DNA from: an uncultured Clostridia bacterium
GTDB lineage: Bacteria; Bacillota; Clostridia; Oscillospirales; Ruminococcaceae
DNA: 8,116 nt
Reading direction: 5' to 3'
Assembly: GCA_946533615.1 (NCBI GenBank)
Contig: CAMNBY010000298.1
Span: forward strand, 1 to 8,116
The notes below the pieces were generated by a model. The model was given only the letters and a program-made list of their open reading frames with translations. It was not told where the DNA came from and searched no databases. The position numbers and the translations under genes are program-made. Below are positions 1-5,295 of the stretch, piece after piece (the stretch's first letter is position 1; the number at the start of each line of letters is the position of its first letter).

Positions 1-624
1 GAACCAGTATTTTGTATCCGCCCATTTTTCAAGGCCGATGTTCGCGGACAGCCAGTTGATGTCATTGACAAAGAAGCTGTCGTTCTCTCTTGCATAAGCG
101 TAGATGCGGTCGTTCAGGCGGTTGACAAAGCTTGTCAGGCCGTGGAGGTCATAGACGTCGCGGTTGCCGAGCAGCCTGTAATACGGCATCTCGAAGTTGT
201 TCTGAATGATAGGGCAATGGAACTTGTCAGCCAGCGCCTTCCACATCTGCTCGAGACGGGCATAGCGCTCGTCAAGGGCGGCATCGATATCCGCAAGCGA
301 CATTCTTACGCTGGGCGTGAAGTCGATGTTCCTTACAGTTGTATGGATATAGATGATATCGGGAGCGAAGCCGTCAAGCTCGGGGTTACCGAACACTGCG
401 TCCTGCCAGTACTGGGCATACTCGGACTCATAGAACTCCGGTTCGATGCCGTTGTTCAGCAGGAAGAGCTCCAGTGCGGCGATGACGTCGCTTGTTGTTG
501 AGCCGCCGAGCACGGCGATCTTCTTCCTGATGCGCGAAGAACCGTCGGCAAGCAGTGTGCGCTTGATGGACTTCTTCTTTTTCAGTATCCACTCGCTGTC
601 AAAGGGATAATTCAGTTCGTTCAT
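1..624 (-). CDS. FkbH-like HAD-IIIC family protein, N-terminal part (runs off left edge)
   Basis: This open frame starts at an ATG (622-624) and stays open for 208 codons to the window edge, so it is the N-terminal part of a longer gene. An AGGAG ribosome binding site lies 7 nt before the ATG. The visible part resembles the N-terminal SGNH-like region of FkbH-type proteins: a basic helix (KKKKSIKR, 15-22), a strand and turn IAVLGGSTTSD (36-46), FYESEYAQYW (64-73), PDIIYIHTTVRN (88-99), IIQNNFEMP (139-147), and DINWLSANIGLEKWADTKYW (188-207). The catalytic HAD phosphatase domain with its DxD motif would lie beyond the edge and cannot be checked. Characterised FkbH proteins load a glyceryl unit from 1,3-bisphosphoglycerate onto an acyl carrier protein. 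Many clostridial homologues have no known role, so I do not assign a substrate. The gene starts 16 nt after the tyrA stop and is probably co-transcribed with it. Confidence 0.85.
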   Translation of the reverse strand, partial: MNELNYPFDSEWILKKKKSIKRTLLADGSSRIRKKIAVLGGSTTSDVIAALELFLLNNGIEPEFYESEYAQYWQDAVFGNPELDGFAPDIIYIHTTVRNIDFTPSVRMSLADIDAALDERYARLEQMWKALADKFHCPIIQNNFEMPYYRLLGNRDVYDLHGLTSFVNRLNDRIYAYARENDSFFVNDINWLSANIGLEKWADTKYWF

Positions 625-640
625 TTATAGTCTCCTAACA

Positions 641-1480
641 TTACGTATTTTCGTTTGATCTTTCCTTGAGCTCTCTGCCCTCGCGCAGCAGCTCGTGCAG
701 GCGCTCGGAGTCGCCCTCGGAAAGGGCATCGCGGTACTCTTCGAGGCACTTTATGATATGCCCGATCTCGGCGCCGAGAGCCTCGCGGTTCATCATGAAC
801 AGCGATGTCCACATATCCTCGTTCAGCTTTGCGACTCTGGTGAGATCCTTGAAGCTGCCTGCGGAAAAGCCCGGCTGCTTCATAAGGCTCGGACTCTTGA
901 CATAGGCGCTCGAAACTATATGCGCCAGCTGTGACGTAAAGGCAATGACACGGTCATGCTCCTCGGGAGAGGCCATTACGCACTTTGCAAAGCCGATGTC
1001 GTAAGCAAAGGAGCTTATCTCCCTGACCGCAGACATCGGAGTGTTGTCGGTCGGGGTCATGATAAAGCTGGCTTTCTCAAAGAGGTTGTCCACGGAATAA
1101 TCAAATCCCGAGAACTCGCGCCCGGCCATCGGGTGACAGCCGACAAAACGCACGCCGGCCTCCTCCAGCGGCTTCTCGACCTGTGAAACGATGTTTGACT
1201 TGATGCCGCAGGTGTCGATGACGATGCCTTCCTTTTTGAAGTTGTCCTTGTTTTCAAGGATAAAATCCACGGTCTGCTGCGGGTAGAGGCTGACGATAAC
1301 AATATCGCAGCGAGAGAGCTCAGCGGGAGTTACCTCCCCGTCGATAGCCTCCTGCGAGAGCGCGGTCTTTATGGTCGCCTTGTTTATATCAAGAGCCAGG
1401 ACAAGGTGCTCGGTGTTTTTCTTTATCGCCTTTGCGAGCGAGCCGCCTATAAGTCCAAGGCCTACTATGCCGATCTTCAT
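641..1480 (-). CDS. tyrA: Prephenate dehydrogenase
   Basis: The 279-residue protein is predicted to oxidise and decarboxylate prephenate to 4-hydroxyphenylpyruvate with NAD+, the committed step to tyrosine, in the cytosol. The N-terminus is a Rossmann nucleotide-binding fold with GLGLIGGS at 7-14. Asp31 at the end of the second strand fits NAD rather than NADP preference. The family active-site block GCHPMAGREFSGFDYS (114-129) is intact and contains the catalytic-type His116. His187 (SQLAH) and Arg215 in FKDLTRVA (210-217) match further conserved positions of the family's helical C-terminal domain. The protein ends soon after this domain, so there is no ACT regulatory domain and no fused chorismate mutase. 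The start is supported by AAGGAG 8 nt upstream. The gene lies 63 nt after the OadA-like gene, across a hairpin, and 16 nt before the FkbH-like gene. No separate promoter is obvious. Arogenate as the substrate cannot be excluded. Confidence 0.93.
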   Translation of the reverse strand: MKIGIVGLGLIGGSLAKAIKKNTEHLVLALDINKATIKTALSQEAIDGEVTPAELSRCDIVIVSLYPQQTVDFILENKDNFKKEGIVIDTCGIKSNIVSQVEKPLEEAGVRFVGCHPMAGREFSGFDYSVDNLFEKASFIMTPTDNTPMSAVREISSFAYDIGFAKCVMASPEEHDRVIAFTSQLAHIVSSAYVKSPSLMKQPGFSAGSFKDLTRVAKLNEDMWTSLFMMNREALGAEIGHIIKCLEEYRDALSEGDSERLHELLREGRELKERSNENT

Positions 1481-1511
1481 ATCAAAGACTCCTTTTGTCT
1501 GCTTGGATATG

Positions 1512-1541
1512 TCAAGCGGACGGCCGCAGCCGTCCGCTTAT
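1512..1541 (-). terminator. GC-rich hairpin after the OadA-like gene (terminator-like, no U-tract)
   Basis: A perfect inverted repeat lies 4 nt after the OadA-like stop codon. The arms are 1514-1524 and 1529-1539 (11 bp, AAGCGGACGGC and its complement), with a 4-nt loop at 1525-1528. Read on the minus strand, the loop is UGCG closed by C-G, which is a member of the very stable UNCG tetraloop class. Read on the plus strand it is CGCA, so the element makes most sense as minus-strand RNA. The bases after it (GACATATCC) are not a U-run. It may therefore be a partial terminator or an mRNA 3'-end stabiliser rather than a full intrinsic terminator. Confidence 0.6.
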
Positions 1542-1543
1542 AA

Positions 1544-2938
1544 TCATATAGAATGTACCTTGTTCTCGGCGTCGGAATGCTGATCTATGCCGAATTTTGC
1601 GTTTCTTCTCTGCTCAAAGAACTTGGGCGCTACCTTCGGGAACATAGCATAGGTGAGGACGTCCTCCTCCTGCTCTGTCCAGTCGGCACACTCGAGGCGC
1701 ATCTTTTCAAGCTCGGGAGTCAGCAGATCTGCGGGACGGCAGGTGATAGCCTCCTCATCGCCAAGGATCTTCTTCTTGAACTCCTCGCTGATCTCAACAG
1801 GTGTTCTGCCGTACTCGCCCTTGACCAGTCCCTTGAACTCCTTGGTAACGGTCTTGTAGCGCTCGCCCATGATAACGTTGAACACTGCCTGTGTACCGAC
1901 GATCTGGGAGGTAGGCGTTACCAGCGGAGGATAGCCCGAATCCTTGCGGACTCTCGGTACCTCTCTGAGCACCTCGTCAAGCTGGTCGGCCTTGCCTGCC
2001 TGCTTCAGCTGAGAGAGCAGGTTGGAGAGCATTCCGCCGGGCACCTGATAAAGCAGGGCGTTGGTGTTTGTTGCCAGCATCGAGGGGTCGAGCAAGCCGC
2101 TGTCGATATATTTCTTTCTCAGGGTCATGAAATAATCTCTGATCTCGTTGAGCTTTACAAGGTCGAGCCCCGAGTCGTACTCGGTGCCCTGGAAGGTGGC
2201 AACGATAGACTCTGTGGGAGCATGAGAGGTTCCGAGAGCCAGCGGCGAGATAGCGGTATCGACCGAGTCAACGCCGGCTTCAACGGCCTTGATTATGCAC
2301 ATCGAAGCAAGACCCGAGGTATAATGTGTGTGCAGAGCTATCGGTATCTTGACAGCCGCCTTGAGATCCTTTACGAGAGATGCTGCCTCATAGGGGGTGA
2401 GCAGTGCTGCCATATCCTTGATGCAGATCGAATCGGCGCCTGCGGCCTCTATCCTCTTGGCGTAGTCAACATAATACTCATGTGTGAAGACCTCGCCGAG
2501 GGTGTAAGAGATCGCGACCTGTGCGTGTCCCTTCTCCTTGTTGGCGGCCTTGATAGCTGTCTCAAGGTTCCTGATGTCGTTGAGGGCATCGAAGATACGG
2601 ATGATGTCTATTCCGTTTGCGATCGACTTCTGAACAAAATACTCCACAAGGTCATCTGCATAGTGGCGGTAGCCGAGCATATTCTGACCTCTGAAAAGCA
2701 TCTGGAGCTTGGTGTTGGGCATATTCTTTCTTATGATACGCAGGCGCTCCCAAGGATCCTCGTTGAGGAACCTGATGCAGGCATCAAAGGTCGCGCCGCC
2801 CCATACCTCGGCGGAATAGTAGCCGATCTCGTCCATTTTGGAGAGTATGGGCAGCATATCGCCGATGGGCATTCTTGTTGCGATAAGAGACTGGTGAGCG
2901 TCACGCAGCGCAGTCTCTGTGATCTTGATCTTTCCCAT
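1544..2938 (-). CDS. oadA: Oxaloacetate decarboxylase alpha / pyruvate carboxyltransferase subunit (transcarboxylase 5S-like)
   Basis: The 464-residue protein belongs to the DRE-TIM/HMGL-like carboxyltransferase family, which moves CO2 between oxaloacetate/pyruvate and a biotin carrier. The TIM barrel starts with TETALRDAHQS (7-17), with metal-ligand Asp13. LFRGQNMLGYRHY (81-93) and RIFDALND (114-121) follow. ICIKDMAALL (171-180) carries Lys174, the expected carbamylated metal-binding lysine, and LHTHYTSG (202-209) holds His203 and His205. The second half resembles the PYC/OadA-conserved C-terminal domain (GGMLSNLLSQL, 301-311). At 464 residues it lacks the fused biotinyl domain found in Klebsiella-type OadA, and that domain is encoded separately just upstream. 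I chose the ATG at 2938, preceded by AAAGGG and GGTGG. An in-frame GTG at 2947 would add three residues. The gene is 16 nt from the biotin carrier gene. No OadB membrane subunit gene is nearby. A role as a 5S-like transcarboxylase subunit is inferred from context. Confidence 0.93.
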   Translation of the reverse strand: MGKIKITETALRDAHQSLIATRMPIGDMLPILSKMDEIGYYSAEVWGGATFDACIRFLNEDPWERLRIIRKNMPNTKLQMLFRGQNMLGYRHYADDLVEYFVQKSIANGIDIIRIFDALNDIRNLETAIKAANKEKGHAQVAISYTLGEVFTHEYYVDYAKRIEAAGADSICIKDMAALLTPYEAASLVKDLKAAVKIPIALHTHYTSGLASMCIIKAVEAGVDSVDTAISPLALGTSHAPTESIVATFQGTEYDSGLDLVKLNEIRDYFMTLRKKYIDSGLLDPSMLATNTNALLYQVPGGMLSNLLSQLKQAGKADQLDEVLREVPRVRKDSGYPPLVTPTSQIVGTQAVFNVIMGERYKTVTKEFKGLVKGEYGRTPVEISEEFKKKILGDEEAITCRPADLLTPELEKMRLECADWTEQEEDVLTYAMFPKVAPKFFEQRRNAKFGIDQHSDAENKVHSI

Positions 2939-2954
2939 TTCGACCACCCTTTCC

Positions 2955-3317
2955 TCAGCCTATTACAGCCAGGACAGTACCTGTCTCGACGGCCGAGCCC
3001 TTGGTAGTGTTGATGCTGAGCACCTTTCCTGCCGCAGGAGAGTTCACGTCGTTCTCCATCTTCATGGCTTCGAGCACGAAGAGAGCTTGGCCTGCGGTGA
3101 CAGTGTCGCCGACCGCTACCTTTACGTCAAGGATAGTTCCGGGCATGGGGGCTGTTACCTTTGTGCCCTCTGCTACCGGAGCAGCAGGCGCAGGAGCAGC
3201 CGCCTTGGGTGCTGCGGGTGCAGCAGGAGCAGCTGCCGGTGCCGAAGCATCAGCCGCCAGCTCTTCAACAGATACGTCATAGGCCTTGCCGTTTACTGTG
3301 ATGTTATATCTTTTCAT
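2955..3317 (-). CDS. Biotin carboxyl carrier protein (biotinyl/lipoyl domain, transcarboxylase 1.3S-like)
   Basis: The 120-residue protein carries the mobile carboxyl group on biotin between the two neighbouring carboxyltransferases. Residues 1-20 form a short strand-rich start (MKRYNITVNGKAYDV) typical of carriers in the transcarboxylase and oxaloacetate decarboxylase gamma group. Residues 22-49 are a flexible linker almost entirely Ala and Pro. Residues 50-120 are the biotinyl domain, with VTAPMPGTI (54-62) and the biotinylation motif EAMKMEN (83-89), in which Lys86 is the modified residue. A closing half-domain with PAAGKV (94-99) follows. The length fits a single-domain carrier. The start has GGTGG 9 nt upstream, a somewhat weak site. 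The gene lies between the two carboxyltransferase genes, with a 49-nt gap on one side and 16 nt on the other. It is not the AccB of fatty-acid synthesis by context, since no accC or accA/D lies beside it. Confidence 0.93.
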   Translation of the reverse strand: MKRYNITVNGKAYDVSVEELAADASAPAAAPAAPAAPKAAAPAPAAPVAEGTKVTAPMPGTILDVKVAVGDTVTAGQALFVLEAMKMENDVNSPAAGKVLSINTTKGSAVETGTVLAVIG

Positions 3318-3366
3318 AAGTATGTACCACCATTCTTAATTTATTTCATTATTATATCAGAGTTTA

Positions 3367-4749
3367 TCAGAGCTGGATATTCGAGTGCTTCTTGGGAAGT
3401 CTCGAAACGCGCTTGCCCGAAAGCATATCAGCGGAAGCAAGAAGCGCAGCGCGCAGGCCCTGAGGATCAGCTACCATATCAACGAAGCCGGCCTGTGCGG
3501 CAGCAGCGGCAGAGGCGTTCTTTGCGGCGTACTCGGCGGCGAGCCTGCTTCTCTCGGCCTTCAGATCAGCTGCGCCCTTGAGGGCATCGTGATCGAAGAA
3601 CTCTACGGCTGTTTCGGGAGCGAGGGGTGTGATGACCGCGTCAGTCAGGGCAACGGTGACATCGGCATTGGCGCTCTTTCCTGCCAGTGCGATGCAGGCG
3701 GAGCCGTAAGCCTTACCCGTGATGACTGCGATCTTGACGGTCGTAGCCTCGGCATAGGCATGAGCGAGCTTGGCCATGCTCTTTACTGCGCCTGCGGCGT
3801 CGGTCTCGCTGTCGGCGGCAAAGCCCTCGGTATCAACAAAGGTGATGACAGGGAGAGCGAAAGCGTCACAGAAGCGAACGAACCTTGCAAGCTTGGAAGC
3901 ATCGTCGGCGGTGAGCTTGGCGGCCTCCTTATTAGTAGCGGCGATACCGACAGCGGAGCCGCCCAGAGAGGCGAGCGCGGTGTAGGCTGCCGTTCCGTAG
4001 TCGGGATAGAGCTCGAGGACCGTTCCCTCGTCGCAGACAGCCTTTGCGGCGGCATCGGGAGCCTTGTCAAAGGCTGCGGTCGGCGCATCGAACTCATATA
4101 CAGGCGCAGGAGACAGGTTGTTCTGAGGCAGCCTTCCGAGAATGTCCTTTGCGGCCTTTACCGCGTCCTCGTCGCTGTCGCAGACAAGAGCAGCGGTGCC
4201 GTTTGCGGCGGCGTTGGCAGCGGAGTTCTTTATCTCACTGTTAGGAGCGACGTAAAGCTCCGCGTCCTTGGTAATAAGCGTTATATCGGCGCTCTCGGCC
4301 AGCATTGCGGCTGCGCCCGAGCATACACCTGCAACTACAGCTATCTGGGGAACGACGCCCGAAAGGTTCGAGGCGCCCAGCAGCAGCTCGCCGTAGGCCT
4401 GCATCGCAGCAAAGCCGTCGTTAAGGTCGGCGCCGTTGGAATCATAGATCCCGACAACGGGAACTCCCGTCTTTGCGGCAAGATCAAAGACCTTTGCGAT
4501 CTTGTCAGCCTGAAGCTTGGTTACTGCGCCGCCCTTTACGGAAGCGTCCTGCGAGAAAGCATAAACGGGGTTGCCGTCGGCATAGCCGAAAGCGGTGATA
4601 ACTCCCGAAAGCTCCGCGCCGTTTGCAGCGTAAGCATCAAGCTCGGTGAAATTTCCTTCATCAAACAGATATGTCAGGCGGTCTCTCGCGGTGCTCGGGC
4701 GGCCTGCAAGGGCTGCCAGCTCCGAAAGAGAAGCATAGGTTTGTGACAT
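3367..4749 (-). CDS. Acyl-CoA carboxylase-type carboxyltransferase, divergent (transcarboxylase 12S/MmdA/PccB-like)
   Basis: The 460-residue protein has the two crotonase-like halves of the PccB/MmdA/12S family, which transfer CO2 between carboxybiotin and an acyl-CoA. Recognisable blocks are TARDRLTYLFDEGNFTELD (20-38), VYAFSQDASVKGGA (62-75), SGVVPQIAVVAGVCSGAA (130-147), ARFVRFCDAFALPVITFVD (288-306), AYAEATTVKIAVITGKAYGSA (331-351) and a family-typical tail LPKKHSNIQL (451-460). It is shorter at the N-terminus than the usual 500-plus residues, and its oxyanion-hole regions differ. DSNGAD (103-108) stands where relatives have DSGGAR, CSGAA (143-147) replaces CAGGA, and YGSAC (348-352) replaces YGGAY. 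Ile353 falls where propionyl-CoA enzymes have Asp. The start at 4749 is fixed by GGAGG 8 nt upstream. A longer in-frame start at 4818 would swallow that site and lie at the promoter start point. It is the first gene of the biotin operon. The substrate is unknown. Methylmalonyl-CoA is the family default, but the altered motifs argue for caution. Confidence 0.85.
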   Translation of the reverse strand: MSQTYASLSELAALAGRPSTARDRLTYLFDEGNFTELDAYAANGAELSGVITAFGYADGNPVYAFSQDASVKGGAVTKLQADKIAKVFDLAAKTGVPVVGIYDSNGADLNDGFAAMQAYGELLLGASNLSGVVPQIAVVAGVCSGAAAMLAESADITLITKDAELYVAPNSEIKNSAANAAANGTAALVCDSDEDAVKAAKDILGRLPQNNLSPAPVYEFDAPTAAFDKAPDAAAKAVCDEGTVLELYPDYGTAAYTALASLGGSAVGIAATNKEAAKLTADDASKLARFVRFCDAFALPVITFVDTEGFAADSETDAAGAVKSMAKLAHAYAEATTVKIAVITGKAYGSACIALAGKSANADVTVALTDAVITPLAPETAVEFFDHDALKGAADLKAERSRLAAEYAAKNASAAAAAQAGFVDMVADPQGLRAALLASADMLSGKRVSRLPKKHSNIQL

Positions 4750-4782
4750 AAATGTATCCTCCATTCGATCAAAATTGCAGTT

Positions 4783-4804
4783 CCGAGCGGCCTTTGCCGT
4801 TCGG
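4783..4804 (-). other. Hairpin in the 5' leader of the biotin carboxyl-transfer operon
   Basis: The roughly 65-nt leader between the predicted start point (near 4816) and the first ATG holds an inverted repeat. CCGA (4783-4786) pairs with TCGG (4801-4804), and CGGC (4788-4791) pairs with GCCG (4796-4799), with one internal mismatch and a 4-nt loop. The ribosome binding site lies outside it. The role is unknown; it could protect the 5' end of the mRNA. Confidence 0.4.
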
Positions 4805-4822
4805 TCATAAACATACATATTA

Positions 4823-4851
4823 ATTATACTCTTTTCCCGAAAATTTTACAA
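4823..4851 (-). promoter_or_regulatory. Sigma-A promoter of the biotin carboxyl-transfer operon
   Basis: Read on the minus strand there is a -35 TTGTAA (4846-4851), exactly 17 nt of spacer, and a perfect -10 TATAAT (4823-4828). Transcription would begin near 4816, giving a leader of about 65 nt before the carboxyltransferase ATG. It is divergent from the leuA promoter, with about 105 nt between the two -35 boxes. I see no convincing operator in that spacer. Confidence 0.75.
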
Positions 4852-4955
4852 GGGCTAAGCTTGCAATAAAGTCACTTTTTACAATTTAGTAATAATTTCA
4901 TCGGGCTGTGGTCGCCCAAGCAGGAGCGGCAAATGTAAAATATATGTGAACGCAC

Positions 4956-4984
4956 TTGACAGAAATCCTGCAATATAGTATACT
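4956..4984 (+). promoter_or_regulatory. Consensus sigma-A promoter of the leuA T-box transcript
   Basis: A perfect -35 TTGACA (4956-4961) is followed by 17 nt and a -10 TATACT (4979-4984). The expected start point is near 4991, just before the T-box stem I. This near-consensus promoter suggests strong constitutive initiation, with control left to the leader terminator. Confidence 0.85.
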
Positions 4985-4990
4985 GTATGC

Positions 4991-5260
4991 AGTGAATATT
5001 TCAAATGCGCTGAAGGGAAGAAAAGCATATTTCTTCGGTCACAGAGAGCCGTCGGTCGGTGAAAGACGGTAAGGGAGATATGTTATAGCTCGTCCCCGAG
5101 CAGATAAGGCGAAACGCAGTAGTTTTATACGGGTGCTCCCGTTACAGAGCGTCACATTGACTGATGTGAGTGAGGCGCATATCGTGAGGTGTGCGTGAAT
5201 CGGAGTGGTAACACGGGTATTTATTGCTCGTCTCTCGTTTGGGAGACGGGTTTTTTGTTT
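4991..5260 (+). promoter_or_regulatory. T-box leader (riboswitch) specific for tRNA-Leu, upstream of leuA
   Basis: The leader has the parts of a transcriptional T-box in order. Stem I includes GCT/AGC (5009-5011/5099-5101), GGG/CCC (5015-5017/5094-5096) and CATAT/ATATG (5026-5030/5078-5082). It has an AGAGAG bulge region (5042-5047) and a distal arm CCGTC/GACGG (5049-5053/5065-5069) around GGTCGGTGAAA. The internal loop between the CATAT and GGG helices contains CTC (5089-5091), followed by six bases and GAGC. The glyQS T-box of Bacillus, as I recall it, has the same layout at its GGC specifier, so I read CTC as a leucine specifier. Small hairpins follow: ACGGG/CCCGT (5129-5142), TCACAT/ATGTGA (5152-5169), and an 8-bp stem III (5176-5195) capped by GUGA. 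The antiterminator is GGAG/CTCT (5202-5205/5232-5235) plus ACGGG/CTCGT (5213-5217/5227-5231), with the bulge TGGTAAC (5206-5212). TGGT pairs with an ACCA 3' end, which fits tRNA-Leu with discriminator A. Confidence 0.92.
5227..5260 (+). terminator. Intrinsic terminator of the leuA T-box
   Basis: A 10-bp stem pairs 5227-5236 with 5241-5250 (two G-U pairs) around the loop GTTT, followed by TTTTTTGTTT. Its 5' arm overlaps the 3' strand of the antiterminator (5227-5235), so the two folds exclude each other. Uncharged tRNA-Leu should favour antitermination and leuA expression. Confidence 0.93.
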
Positions 5261-5295
5261 GTCTTAGTAAATAATTACATTTTGGAGGTATCTAT

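Noticed and set aside
1553..3007. A 484-codon open frame on the plus strand, opposite the OadA-like gene and the end of the biotin carrier gene
   Set aside because: It mirrors genuine genes with clear motifs on the other strand. The Cys-, Gly- and Leu-rich product looks like an antisense artefact of GC-biased codon use, and I see no domain in it.
3180..3250. Repetitive GCAGCAGGAGCAGC-like DNA that might be a tandem repeat element
   Set aside because: It encodes the Ala/Pro linker of the biotin carrier, which is a normal feature of these proteins.
3318..3366. A TATAAT-like sequence between the carboxyltransferase and biotin carrier genes as an internal promoter
   Set aside because: No acceptable -35 box lies 16-18 nt upstream on the minus strand, and such AT-rich hexamers are expected in this spacer.
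3385..4746. A 453-codon open frame on the plus strand, opposite the carboxyltransferase gene
   Set aside because: It lies almost exactly antisense to the real gene. Its product has runs of Gly, Cys, Arg and Ser without a recognisable fold, and the Ala-rich sense gene explains the lack of stops.
4750..4818. A 23-codon N-terminal extension of the carboxyltransferase from an ATG at 4818
   Set aside because: The extension contains the GGAGG ribosome binding site of the ATG at 4749 and would begin at about the predicted transcription start, leaving no leader.
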